Source: Aurantiochytrium sp. KH105
Taxonomy: Eukaryota; Sar; Bigyra; Thraustochytrida; Thraustochytriidae
DNA length: 64,000 nt
Direction of reading: 5' to 3'
Assembly (NCBI GenBank): GCA_003116975.1
Contig: BGKB01000027.1
Coordinates: forward strand, 62,001 to 126,000
The position numbers were made by a program, and so were the translations under genes. Below are positions 1-12,520 of the stretch, piece by piece. Numbering within the stretch: position 1 is the first letter of the stretch; each line of letters starts with the position of its first letter. The notes below the pieces were generated by a model. That model was not told where the DNA came from. It ran no database searches and saw nothing but the letters and a program-made list of their open reading frames with translations.

Positions 1-346
1 CCGAAGCTACGTCAGGAAGCTTGCTCTTGAATGATTGTCGTGCCCTCGGCCTCGCCACTGTAGTGACTCCTCCCTCCTCCACGGTAAGACTGGTCAAGTA
101 CTATCAACGAACTTGACCCCCCTCACTGTGAATCAAGTGTCGCTCGCCAAGGCTCGCTGGCAAGAACAAACTGTTTCGTCTGCAATAGCAGGATCGTGTC
201 GCGTTGAGCCGGATCCCGCGGCGCGGTAACGCAAGCGGCAACGCGTCACGCGAGCTCGCAGCAGCAGCGCGCACAAAACTGTCCGCCTGCAGTGCGAGCG
301 AAAGAAAGCGAAAGTTGAGCGAAACGAAGCGAGCGAAAAGGGAAAA

Positions 347-1075
347 ATGCTCGCGCTCAGCTGGAGCCCGCTTGTGCGCGCGACGACAGCGCGGGTCGTG
401 CGCAGGGCGCTGGCGACCAAGGTGCCTGTCGAGATAGCGGAGAAACCGCACGTCGTGCTCCAAGATGGGGCCGAGTACCGCGTACCGGCACCAGAGGAGG
501 TGACAGAAATGCCTCGTAAATTTCGCCAGCTGGGTAACGAGGCCATCTTTGAGCTGTCGATCCACGGCAAGCACGGCGCAACCCGTGAGCGCCTCGTGCG
601 CGAGATCATGCGGGTCGATCAATGCGATTGGGTCGTTGCTCGTCAAAAGGTGAGCGAAATGAACGACGTCAATGACAAATTCATCCCGTTTGCACAAGTA
701 CCTTACTACGTCGGTATGACGAGTGGGTTCTTGGGAGGCCTGATCTCGCTTCCGCTCGTTTTTCACAAGGGCACAGTGGTTTGGTTCGCAGAGAACGTTG
801 TCAAGATGGACCCCTCTGAGATTCCTGTGGACGAAATGACCACGTGGTGGACCGTGGGCTCGTTTTCTTGGTCGTACATGGAGCCTCTCTTGGGCACGCT
901 ATCTTTTGTGCTTTTGGCGGCGCAATTTTCGCGCGCCAACATGCAGCACCTCGAATTCCATCCTTATTCTTCCAAGATCAACGCCATGCGTGGCGATCGT
1001 CTCTGCCGTTTGTATCCCAACTACGAGAAGAGCATCGTCCGCGAATTTGCCATTACGGACTCATGGAACCGTTGA
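347..1075 (+). CDS. Orphan two-TM protein, probably mitochondrial inner membrane
   Basis: Single-exon ORF of 242 residues starting at an ATG in A-rich context. Residues 1-24 are Arg/Ala/Ser/Thr-rich without acidic residues, as in a mitochondrial presequence, followed by LATKVPVE-like mature sequence. Two hydrophobic segments are visible: about 119-139 (VPYYVGMTSGFLGG... region) and about 175-193. The short C-terminal tail is polar and rich in aromatic residues. The balanced composition, with Trp and conserved-looking helices, argues for a real gene. I do not recognise the family, and the mitochondrial assignment is inference from the N-terminus. The gene ends convergently with the DBP2 helicase about 800 bp downstream. 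Confidence 0.75.
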   Translation: MLALSWSPLVRATTARVVRRALATKVPVEIAEKPHVVLQDGAEYRVPAPEEVTEMPRKFRQLGNEAIFELSIHGKHGATRERLVREIMRVDQCDWVVARQKVSEMNDVNDKFIPFAQVPYYVGMTSGFLGGLISLPLVFHKGTVVWFAENVVKMDPSEIPVDEMTTWWTVGSFSWSYMEPLLGTLSFVLLAAQFSRANMQHLEFHPYSSKINAMRGDRLCRLYPNYEKSIVREFAITDSWNR

Positions 1076-1878
1076 GTCTAATAAGTGCAGTGCGAAGCCG
1101 TTGATGCTAAAGTAAATCGGGTCTGAATGTCTCAGGATGGGTGCACTTTGGGCTTTTGCAGCACCTTTCTAAAAGTGACTCTTCGGATGCCTTAGCCATG
1201 GATCGCCGCTACCCGCCGAGCTCCGGGAGAAGTGACTTTTGACCGCGTCATGAAACGAGAAACAGTAGGCGCTACATGCACTCTTTCGCACAAAAATAGA
1301 TATGCGGAACTGCTGTATGCGAGTGCGTGCGAAGCACTGCAACGACAATACCAACACATAAAATAATAAACTCATCTCTCAAGCAGGCGAGCGCCAAGTC
1401 TTATTCTCAACAGACCAAACAGCTGTGTTTGAGAAGAAAAGAGAAACTTGCAAGGGAAAAGTCAGCCGCTCCTGTTTGATGCGTTCACATGGCTTTGAGA
1501 TTTACAAGCACAGTTTTTTTTTGCAGATCGATCGTGCTTTTCGGACAATCTCGAAGAGGTAGATTGACAATGACCCGCAAAAATACATATTTCGACAGGG
1601 AGAGGAAAATGTGGGTGCGCTGACTGATTGCACAACTTGCAAAAGTCGTTTGATGCTCAAACTGACTGATTGCACAACTTGCAAAAGTCGTTTGATGCTC
1701 AAACTGACTGATTGCCTAGTTTGCAAAAGTCGTTTGATACTCAAACTGACTGATTGCACAACTTGCTTAAATTGAGGCTTGTTCTTCTTTCTATTCTGTC
1801 AAATTTTTTATTTCATCCAAAAAACCTCAGAGACGACACACAACTTGAACTCATTTGTCGTTTTAGAATTTACCCAGC
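1076..1878. other. Convergent intergenic spacer
   Basis: Spacer of 803 bp between the 3' ends of the orphan mitochondrial gene and the DBP2 helicase. It is more AT-rich than the coding regions and holds the 42-bp tandem array listed separately. I see no coding ORF of convincing composition. Confidence 0.6.
1620..1766. repeat. 42-bp tandem repeat, 3.5 copies
   Basis: Units start at 1620, 1662, 1704 and 1746. Each begins CTGACTGATTGC and ends TTTGATGCTCAAA (the third has variants CCTAGTTT and GATACTC); the fourth copy stops after 21 bases. Because 42 is a multiple of 3, the minus strand carries a chance 14-residue periodic ORF (1502-1759), which I do not consider coding. Confidence 0.9.
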
Positions 1879-4718
<2,840 letters not shown>

Positions 4719-5155
4719 CCTGCCGCCGCTGCTCTTCGGCCGCCGCTCGCGCTCGCGCTCTCCCTCCCTCCCTCGCTCGCTCGCTCCCTCCCTCGCTCGC
4801 TCCGCGCGTGCGTGCCCTCGCCCGCCGCGCTGCCGCCCTCGTGCCGCGGCCTCGCTCGCTCTCGTTGGCGCTCTGCCGCGCGCTCCTCTCTCCTCGCGGA
4901 GGGAGAGAAAGGGCCGCGCGGCAGGGCTCGCGGGCGCATTTCATTTCGGGGCCCGCCGGGCACCTGTTTGCGGAGGCGGCCGGCGGCGGAACGGCGACCC
5001 TGCCTCCCTGCCTGCGCGCAGTAGTCTCTTCGCAGAGGCGGTGACTCCGCGGACGGCGCGAGGGGCGCGGCGTGCGCGCGCGGGGCGGGCGGGGCCTGCG
5101 GCGCATGCGGCGGAGGCGGCTCGGGAGGGAGGTCGGCCGCGCGAGGCCGGGGAGG
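4719..5155. promoter_or_regulatory. Divergent promoter region, DBP2 helicase / phosphatase
   Basis: These 437 bp lie between the start codons of two divergently oriented genes, so both 5' regions must be here. It is very GC-rich, with CTCC/CTCG runs at about 4761-4802 and no TATA-like element that I can see. The promoter assignment rests only on gene orientation. Confidence 0.5.
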
Positions 5156-7270
5156 ATGGACGCCGAGCAGAGGCTGGTGGAGGCGGCCGAGGAGGGAAGA
5201 GAAGCAGGTTCCGAGGCCGCGGTTGCCGCGGTTGCCGCCGCGACGACGAGGTCGGGCGGGAAGGGACTGTCCAAGTCAATGCGCGTCATCTGCGGCTTGC
5301 TGGCGGTGTGCAGCGCGATTCTTTGTGTTTCGATTGGAATCGATCTCCGCCTCGAATCGCGTACCATCCGCTGGGAGAACATGGACATCCCAGATGTCTT
5401 CAGCACCGTTGTCGACTCTGAGCGGACACGGCAATCGCCGTCAGCTGCGGAGATGCAAGCGCAACTACGGGACAACGAGCTTGCAAACGACGCGGAGCAG
5501 AGCGAGCGAGACGATGACGATAAGCTCGACAATGACAACAACCGAGGACGAGTCGATAACGAATTACTTCAGGAACCTTTGGAGCACCGTCTTGCTCTGC
5601 GGCTCGATGCGTCGCGCTTCCACGCTATCTCGCAGGTGACACTCCTCTTGGGAGCCTCCGAAAGTGACGTCACGGTCAGTTTTGTTGTAGAGGAGCCACA
5701 GATAGCGCGCGAGACACAAACGTGCTCGCCGTTGAAAGCAGAAGTCTTTCGCGTGCAGGCATGGCCATTAGACGGCGGGTCTGCTCGCGTTCTGAGCGCC
5801 ATCGCACGGCCTTCAGGCTGCCTGGTCTCCCAGCCGACGGGCACATACGTGTGGCACTACTTTGTTGCAAGTCTTAAACATCTCGAACCCGGTCGCGAGT
5901 ATAGGTACGAAGTGGGGCAGATGCCTTCCGAGAACGAGAACACCGGGCTTGCGCTTGCTGCGTCAGCGGCAAAGAATGTCTTTGTTGGGTCCTTGTACAC
6001 TATTCCTTCGGATCGTCCACCAGAGATTGCTCTTTTCGGCGACACAGGCAAACATCACCGGGAGGACGTCTTGCGTGCGCTGGCTGACGACATTGTGTCG
6101 CGACGCATTTCGCTTTTGCTCAATGTCGGCGATATCTCGTATGTGTCCAACAAGGGTGGGTGCTATGATATCAAATTGCAAGTCGAGCGCAAATGCGCAT
6201 GGGACTGTTCTCGTAATGAGGCGTGTATGGGCGCGCAGCGACTCAAGGATTCAGAATTCAAGGCGTGGTCCGAATTCATGGCAAGTTTCACAAAGGTGGC
6301 GAGTCGCGCTCCAATGGTGACGACCATGGGCAATCACGATAATGACATGCAGTGGTTTCACCTCTTCCGACCCGCTGTGCCAGAAGCATTTCCGCATGTT
6401 AATATGCAGGGAACGCGTAAATCGGACCTTGTCCCAGGAATTGTGTCGCGCATTCATGAATTGCAGGGCGCAGCCTTTGGCATCGACGCCGTTCAGCAGC
6501 AAGCCATTGTCAACGAGATACTTGCCGAACCTTACTTTTTCAGCGTTGATGCTGGCCCGGTACACGTGATTTCAATTCAATCGGAGGATAATGGCATTAA
6601 TCCGTACGAGCGCGCGACGAAGGATCCTCTGTCTGATGCGAGCAAGGTGCGCTTCGAGAAACACTTTGGTCGATCTTCCTCGCAATTTCGATGGCTCGAG
6701 CGCGACCTCGCCCACGTCGATCGCAAACGAACACCGTGGGTCGTTCTTGTAACGCACCGTCCTTATTTTTCTACGTCGCAACACCACCCGAACTGCAGAC
6801 CGGGGGGTGATTGGTACGGTTGTTTGTATCGGGAGTTGTACGCACCGCTGATGCAAAAGTACAAGGTAAATTTGGTGTTGAATGGACATTCGCACCACTA
6901 CTCACGTACACACCCCGTGTACTTTGACGCAGCGACCAAGAAAGCACGTCCCATGCAGGTGATTTCGGGATCCCCTGTCACAACCTCGGGTGCCTCGGTT
7001 TTACGAAGCAACAGCAGCGATGCTTCGTTATCGGCCTTGGACAGCCGGGACTTGCCTACGTACGCAATCGTGGGAACAGGTGGCATGGAGCTGAGTGATG
7101 GTTTTGGTCCGGAACTACGTGATCTCGTTGCCTTGCGCAGTGGCCAGGACTATGGCTACGGGGTCGTGCGTGTCGTGAATGCGACGCACCTCGAATGGGC
7201 TTTCAAGTCGACTTCAAAGCAGGGCAAGGAAATTGACATTGCATTCTTGCGGCGACGCGAGGTAGGGTAG
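5156..7270 (+). CDS. Purple-acid-phosphatase-like metallophosphoesterase, membrane-anchored
   Basis: 704 residues from the ATG at 5156 (GGAGGATGG, good context); an upstream in-frame ATG at 5105 would add 17 Arg-rich residues. A hydrophobic stretch at about residues 43-62 (VICGLLAVCSAILCVSIGI) after a basic segment suggests a signal anchor with a luminal or extracellular catalytic domain. The five metallophosphoesterase blocks are in order: FGDTG (about 294), NVGDISY (about 322), MGNHDND (about 390), VTHRP (about 530) and GHSHHYSRT (about 576). Together they supply the expected Asp, Asn, His and Tyr metal ligands of purple acid phosphatases. The region before the catalytic domain, around residues 160-280, fits the N-terminal Fn3-like domain. 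Predicted activity is phosphomonoester hydrolysis; the substrate is unknown. Confidence 0.9.
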   Translation: MDAEQRLVEAAEEGREAGSEAAVAAVAAATTRSGGKGLSKSMRVICGLLAVCSAILCVSIGIDLRLESRTIRWENMDIPDVFSTVVDSERTRQSPSAAEMQAQLRDNELANDAEQSERDDDDKLDNDNNRGRVDNELLQEPLEHRLALRLDASRFHAISQVTLLLGASESDVTVSFVVEEPQIARETQTCSPLKAEVFRVQAWPLDGGSARVLSAIARPSGCLVSQPTGTYVWHYFVASLKHLEPGREYRYEVGQMPSENENTGLALAASAAKNVFVGSLYTIPSDRPPEIALFGDTGKHHREDVLRALADDIVSRRISLLLNVGDISYVSNKGGCYDIKLQVERKCAWDCSRNEACMGAQRLKDSEFKAWSEFMASFTKVASRAPMVTTMGNHDNDMQWFHLFRPAVPEAFPHVNMQGTRKSDLVPGIVSRIHELQGAAFGIDAVQQQAIVNEILAEPYFFSVDAGPVHVISIQSEDNGINPYERATKDPLSDASKVRFEKHFGRSSSQFRWLERDLAHVDRKRTPWVVLVTHRPYFSTSQHHPNCRPGGDWYGCLYRELYAPLMQKYKVNLVLNGHSHHYSRTHPVYFDAATKKARPMQVISGSPVTTSGASVLRSNSSDASLSALDSRDLPTYAIVGTGGMELSDGFGPELRDLVALRSGQDYGYGVVRVVNATHLEWAFKSTSKQGKEIDIAFLRRREVG

Positions 7271-7714
7271 CATAGTCAGCTTGCAGCCACCCTAGTCAGC
7301 CAGGCACAACTGTTGATAGCGGGTGCGACGATGTTGCAATGGGAGAATTGCAGTACGGGAATTGCATTGCATTGCACTGCATTGCATTGCAAGATCATGA
7401 TGCGACATGGGTTAGGAGTAAGTATTTGTGTTTTATTACTGTTGTTGTTGAGGTTCTGGTGAAGGGCTTGACGAGAGTGATGGGTTTCAAAGTCGTTGTT
7501 CCCGTTGTCGTCATTATCCTTCTTGATGTAGTTGTGGTTGTCGCTGTGGTTGTCGCATTCGTTGTTGCTGGTGTTGATTGTATTTCCAGGGGCAGGGGTA
7601 AGCAGTCCATCGCTTCCCGAGACACAGAGGGCCAGGCGTGGAGGAGCGCGCGCGCATTGGCGTGCGCTGAAGCAGGCCCGCGAGGCGCGGTGGCGTACAA
7701 AGAGGGGCGCAAGC
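7271..7714. other. Convergent spacer with GCATT and GTT repeats
   Basis: 444 bp between two convergent genes. It contains a short (GCATT)n-type pentanucleotide tract at about 7362-7393 and a GTTGTT/GTGGTT-rich stretch at about 7436-7570. No convincing coding sequence. Confidence 0.6.
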
Positions 7715-8942
7715 TTACGAGCGCTGCTTGAAGAGAGTCTGCTCGAACTGCTTCCAGAGCACGGTAAAGAGCATACCCTGTGTTTCGCAAAAGAGAGAAC
7801 AACGTCAAGATGAAGGCAAAGCAACCAAATGCAATGCAATGCAGTGCAATGTAACGAAGAGCAAAGAGGTCAGTCAGGATCGCGTCGAGGTCGTTTGTGC
7901 GTAATAACATCAAAGGAAAAGCCGATTGGAAGAGCGGCGCAAGAGAATGTTGACTTACCTGGAGACCGTTTGCAAGAATCTTGGTCTGGAGACCACGGAA
8001 GAAGACACCGCTGAGACCGTCCTTGGCGACGACCTGGCGGAATGCCTCCGGGTAGGTGATTGGCTCGGCACTGGTCTGCTTGGTGACCTTGAGCACGCGG
8101 ATGGAGTTGGAGACGGTATCAGAGACGGCGGATGCGGAGAAGCCAATGACGGCGTTGCGGCTGAGCTTCTTGAGGGTGTGGTTGGGGTCGTCCTCGGCCG
8201 GCATGGGAATCATCTCGTTGAGGGTGTTGTAGGTGAAGAACCACGGGTAATGGCCGACAAAGGTGGCGGAGGCAGAACCGAGAGCACCGGCCCAGAGGAC
8301 CTGGGGGCCACCGACCTTCATCTTGGAGGAGAGAATGCGAAGACCGTCCTTGCCGTTGACCTGGAGCGAGGTCTTGGCGGCGTCGATGGGCATGAGGAAG
8401 ATGCGGAAGGTCGCGGCCGAGAAGGAGGCGGCGGCGGTCTTGACGGCGACGGGGAGCGTCGCGGTGGTCTCCGAGGAGTCGAGGAGCGCCAGCATACCGG
8501 CGTTGGATGCGGTGTCACCAAAGCGGGAGAGCGGGCCCTGGAAGAGACCGGGACCGACACCGCGGTAGAAGCGGCGAATACCGCCCTCCTTGTAGAGGGT
8601 GGAGAATGCCTCGCGCATGGTGCCACCGTTGCGGTACTGGTAGTTTACGGTCGTGCGCAGCCACATGAGACTGAGCACCTGGACGCCCATGGCCATGGCG
8701 CCGGGGAGACCGCCGCCGATTGCGCGCTTTCCGGCGCGCTCGAGGATCTCGCCGAGGGATTCCTTCTGGACCGGGGTCACGGGGGCTGCCTTGGCGGCTG
8801 CGGCGACACCGCCCTGGACGGGCGTCTTCTTGTCCATGTCCGTGTCGGTGCCCTCCATTTCAAAGGTGGTTTCATCGTCGCGTCCGGACACCTGGCGCTG
8901 CAGGACGGCCCTGAGCTCGTTCGTGTCGTCCTCCTTGCCCAT
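7715..8942 (-). CDS. Divergent mitochondrial carrier family (SLC25) protein, 2 exons
   Basis: Exon 1 is 8942-7959 (328 aa); the intron 7958-7778 (181 bp) has GTAAGT...CAG ends; exon 2 is 7777-7715 (20 aa), giving 348 aa. The start is ATG at 8942 (AAGATGGGC); upstream reading is open only from non-ATG codons. Residues 1-60 are polar and acidic. The rest shows three carrier-like repeats, with KEGGIRRFYRGVGPGL, WAGALGSASA and KDGLSGVFFRGLQTKI resembling the G-x-x-x-x-[YF]-[KR]-G segments. Only the second repeat has a canonical signature, PIDAAK (185-190). The first (near W94-L95-R96) and third (near residue 290) lack the proline and acidic residue. Transport substrate cannot be read from this. 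The intron contains a short (AATGC)n repeat at about 7829-7855. Confidence 0.85.
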
Positions 8943-9374
8943 CTTGCTTTGTTGATTTGGCTCGCTGCTGCTGCCGCTGTCTGTTCTCTTCTGCGTGCCC
9001 GGCTCGAGCGTCGCGCTGCGCCGCACTCTGCTCTGCTCTCTGCTCTGCTCGGCTCCGCGTCTCTGCTCTGCTCGGCTGCAACTGCTGCTATTGCCGGATT
9101 GCCTCGTCTCGTCTCGTGCCGAGTCGAGCCTCGTGCCGAGCGCTGCCTGCCTGCTCCGTCGCCCTGCTGCAGCGCCTTGCGACGACGACGATGCCGCCGA
9201 CGACGCCGCCGCCCTGTCCCGCTTTTCTCTCTCTATCTATCTACTGCCCCGGGCCCGGCACTGTAGAAGAAGTAGCCGCAGTAGGACTATGCTAGCATTC
9301 TAACATAAAACTCACCCGTCTGAAGATGAGGTGGTTACCTTTTACTACTAGCCTTAGCAGTGCGGCACGGCAAG

Positions 9375-9498
9375 CACGCAAAGAAGGAAGGAAGGACGAA
9401 AGGAAGGAAGGAAGGAAGGAAGGAAGGAAGAAAGAAAAAAAGAAAGAAAAAGAAAGATAGAAAGAAAGAAAGATAGAAAGAAAGAAAAGGAAAGCAAA
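9375..9498 (+). repeat. Purine-only GAAG/GAAA tract
   Basis: Roughly 120 bp almost entirely A/G on the plus strand: (GGAA)n followed by (GAAA)n and GATA interruptions. The strong strand asymmetry makes it a candidate for triplex or H-DNA structure. Confidence 0.85.
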
Positions 9499-9635
9499 GC
9501 AAAGGTAATGGATGTGTGGGGGATGTCGTATGTATCTTTTCTTTCTTTCTTCTTTCCCTGCTTTTTTCTTTTTGATTGACGGCTTGGCAAGGCAAGAAAG
9601 AGCTGTGGCGGCCGCGGCTGGCGTCACGGCACTCG

Positions 9636-9667
9636 CCATGCCATGCCATGCCATGCCATGCCATGCC
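9636..9667. repeat. (CCATG) pentanucleotide repeat
   Basis: Six full perfect units plus a partial one, followed at 9676-9700 by (CTCG)n. Confidence 0.9.
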
Positions 9668-10213
9668 AGCCTCACCTCGCTCGCTCGCTCGCTCGCTCGC
9701 CGGGGCACGAAGGCAGGAACGAAAGAAGGAACGAAGGGACGAATGCATGCACGCAAGGATGCTTGCTTGCAACAGCAACCCGCTCCCGGCGCCTCGCTTC
9801 CTCCGTGGCAGAGGGACCCGCGGCGCCGGTCCCGGCCGCCTTGTCATTACCCCCGCCGCCACAGCGCCCGCCGCGCGCCGCCTGCGATTACACGCCGCGC
9901 CCTTCTCCTCCCTCCCGCCGCGAAGCGGATGACGTAGTAGCGCGCGGGCGGCGCGGGGCGGGCACGAGCGGCCTGCAGCCGCCGGCCAGCTGACGTCGAA
10001 GGCGGCCGGGAGAAGCGGCCAGGCGGAGAGGCAGCAAGCCGCAGCCGGCAGGCAGCGTCACCGCCGGCGTCACCGGCGTCACCGCCGCGAACTACATACA
10101 AAAAGAGGCGGAACTCGACAGACCGACAGACTGACTGACTGACAGACGCGGACAGACATGACGCACGAGAGAGGGGAGATCGCCGCGCGAGATGAACGCA
10201 GCATGCGCGTGTG

Positions 10214-10240
10214 GCGTGCGTGCGTGCGTGCGTGCGTGCG
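10214..10240. repeat. (GCGT) tetranucleotide repeat
   Basis: Just under seven perfect units of alternating purine/pyrimidine GCGT, a sequence type able to adopt Z-DNA. Confidence 0.85.
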
Positions 10241-11495
10241 CGGGCGGCGAGGAGCAGGAGGAGGAGGAGCAGGAGGAGGGAGGGACGCGGCGAGACACGC
10301 TCACGGTCAGTGTCGGTTCGAACCGAGGCGAGACCGAGGCCGCGCGTGACAGACCGAGGAAAAACGGGAGCCGCGAAGAAGCAAGCCATCAGAGCCTCGG
10401 CGGCGGGGCCTCTCGGGCAGCAGCACTGCATGGTCTGCCATGGCTGCCTGCCTGCCTGTCTGTCTGTCTGTCTGCTGTCTGCACAGGGTCACGCACGTAT
10501 TCGCGCTGGCCGGCAGAGAGAGCATTGCTCGTGCGATCTGGTCGAGTACTACACGCATGGACCCATGGATCTTTTGCCTGGTTGAGCCCACGCAGCAGCA
10601 GCAGCAGCAGCTCCTTCTGCTGCAGTGCTGCTTGCATCATCTTTTCCATCCAGCCCGCGACTGCCAGGCGAGGGCTTATCTTTTTCTTTGACGCACCACA
10701 GATCGCGGCAGGCCAGCGCGCGTGGCGCGGGCGACGAGCCTTCCTTCGCCGGACCTGCCTGCCTGCCGCACCGCTTGCGAGAGGGGACGGTTTTCCTCGA
10801 CTCGGACTTGGAGTGCCCCATCCTCGTCGCCTGCACTGCAGCCAGCGCAGAGCCGCCGCGCCTGGCAGTTCGAGCGAGGTCGGTCTCGCTCTCGATCATT
10901 CCTTGGTTCCTCTTGTCTTTGTCTTTGGGCCTCCCTCGCCGTCGCTTTTGTTTCGCTGCCTGTGCCCGTTGTGCCCAGGGCGCGCGTCACATCGACGCCG
11001 CGGATATGATAACGTCACCTCGATCCATCACCGGCCGGTCTGCGCGAGGACGACGAGGCGTCGCCACCTTGAGCTCCGCCACGCCAGGCCGGGCTGGCTG
11101 TCTCCTCGGCCCTGGCCCCGAGCGAGGAGGGAGGAGAGGACACCAGCCCATCCTTCCTCGCGGCGCTTCCTCGCGGCGCGAAGCTGCGAGCACGCGAGAA
11201 CGCGAGAACGGGCAGCAGCCAGGCGCGGCGGCTGCCGACGTCCGTCTGTCTGCAGGGACTACATGACGTTCGTGCCTGCGAGGCGCGCTCCCGGGAAGGC
11301 CCGGCGGCCAATACTATGAAATCCTGGAATCCTGAAATCCTCCTCTCCGAGTCCGAGTCGGGCTCTGAGCTGCAGCTGCGCGCAACTCGTTGACGTTGAG
11401 CGCAGCGAGGTCGCGCCGTGCGGCATCGAGTCGACTCGGCCGGCCCCTGTCGCAGAGCGAGCGAGTGGGCTAGTAGTATTTTAAAAAACTGTAAC

Positions 11496-11531
11496 AACGA
11501 AGTGAGAGCCCGAGCGAAGCCTCACTTCGTT
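11496..11531. other. Perfect 11-bp inverted repeat (hairpin) followed by a T-run
   Basis: Arms AACGAAGTGAG (11496-11506) and CTCACTTCGTT (11521-11531) are exact reverse complements around a 14-nt spacer, followed 4 nt later by eight T. It resembles a stem-loop with a Pol III-style T terminator, but no other small-RNA hallmark is visible. Function unknown. Confidence 0.5.
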
Positions 11532-11706
11532 CGAACTTTTTTTAGGTGAGGGCCTCGAGACTCACTTCCAGGGTCGGCACGCCGTCATCGATTTCAAAAT
11601 GATGTGAATCACTCACAGTCAAGGAATCCACGTCCGTCGAAAGCCAAGCAAGCAAGCATGCGAGCTAGAGCTAGCAAGCGTCCATCTGCAGCCAGCCTCT
11701 CTCTGC

Positions 11707-11709
<3 letters not shown>

Positions 11710-11742
<33 letters not shown>
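11710..11742 (+). repeat. (CAG)11 microsatellite
   Basis: Eleven perfect CAG units in non-coding DNA. Confidence 0.95.
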
Positions 11743-11743
<1 letters not shown>

Positions 11744-12202
11744 TGGCCACGCACGCAGTGGTGGCTGGGAGCGTCTGCGTCGCTCTTTTTTCACCACGCA
11801 AGCAACACAACCAACTGCAAGTTGAAGTTGAGCAGCAGCAGGCAGCTTTCTTCCGTTCGGAGGCCATGGAAATGCTTCTTATGGAACGAAGAGGGACTCT
11901 GCCGCCGCTGCGCCGCGCGTTAAAGTTAAATTAAGCCTGCACATCATCGCTTCGCTTCTTTTGCCCAGGACTGACGCACTCATCGCGGTCCTGGCAGCTA
12001 GCTCATTAGCTGGCTAGCTGTCGACGGCGCGCACAGTCACTGTCACAGCATTGGCAAACCGCCTTCGCCGCCACCGCGCCCGGCGCGAGACCTTGCGGCG
12101 AGGCCCACCGGTGGTGAGCGACAAACAACGGGTGCGATGGCGCCCCATGCCCTCACCCGGCGGCGGCACCTTCGAAGCCCAGCCAGAGCCTCCCCGGGCT
12201 AG

Positions 12203-12297
12203 GCATTGCATGCATTGCTTTGCATTGCATTGCATTGTATTGCATTGCATTGCATTGTATTGCATTGCATTGCATTGCCTTGGCGCATTGCATTACA
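12203..12297 (+). repeat. (GCATT) pentanucleotide array, imperfect
   Basis: About 95 bp made of GCATT units with GTATT, GCTTT and GCCTT variants. It ends about 225 bp upstream of the ornithine-carrier start codon. The same motif recurs at 7362-7393 and, as its complement, at 7829-7855. Confidence 0.9.
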
Positions 12298-12520
12298 TTA
12301 TGCTGCACACATTGCACTGCTCTGCGCTTGTTTATACGCTATACATGCCACTCTGGATTTGTGTACTTTGCGGGCTGCCATTTGCACAAGCGGACATTTG
12401 CCTCAATGGCTGGCGGGGTGCCAGTCCTGGTTTTCGAGGTCTGGGCACGCGCGTTCGCAAGCGAGGCGGCGCCGGGGCAGCGACGCGAGAGACGACTGCC
12501 ACGAGAGAGCGCGAAGCACC

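Larger units (their letters stand above)
8943..12520. other. 3.6-kb repeat-rich spacer upstream of two divergent carrier genes
   Basis: Very GC-rich DNA between divergent genes. It contains a purine tract (about 9375-9498), CCATG, CTCG, GCGT, GTCT, CAG and GCATT microsatellites and a hairpin at 11496-11531. Long open frames such as 10192-11319 (+) have Arg/Ala/Ser-biased composition with no recognisable domain, and I treat them as GC-driven. Both promoters should lie near the ends. Confidence 0.6.

Noticed and set aside
1502-1759. 85-aa minus-strand ORF with 14-residue repeats
   Set aside because: Entirely explained by the 42-bp tandem repeat; no other support.
9636-9667. Short tandem pentamers as telomeric repeat
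   Set aside because: Arrays are short, of differing sequence and flanked by unique DNA, so not telomere-like.
10310-10325. GGTTCGAACC, resembling a tRNA B box
   Set aside because: No A box, acceptor stem or anticodon arm at the right distance; it is a short palindrome.
10192-11319. 375-aa plus-strand ORF in the 9-12.5 kb spacer
   Set aside because: Opens in a GCGT repeat, rich in Arg/Ala/Ser/Pro with no domain; expected in GC-rich non-coding DNA with few stops.
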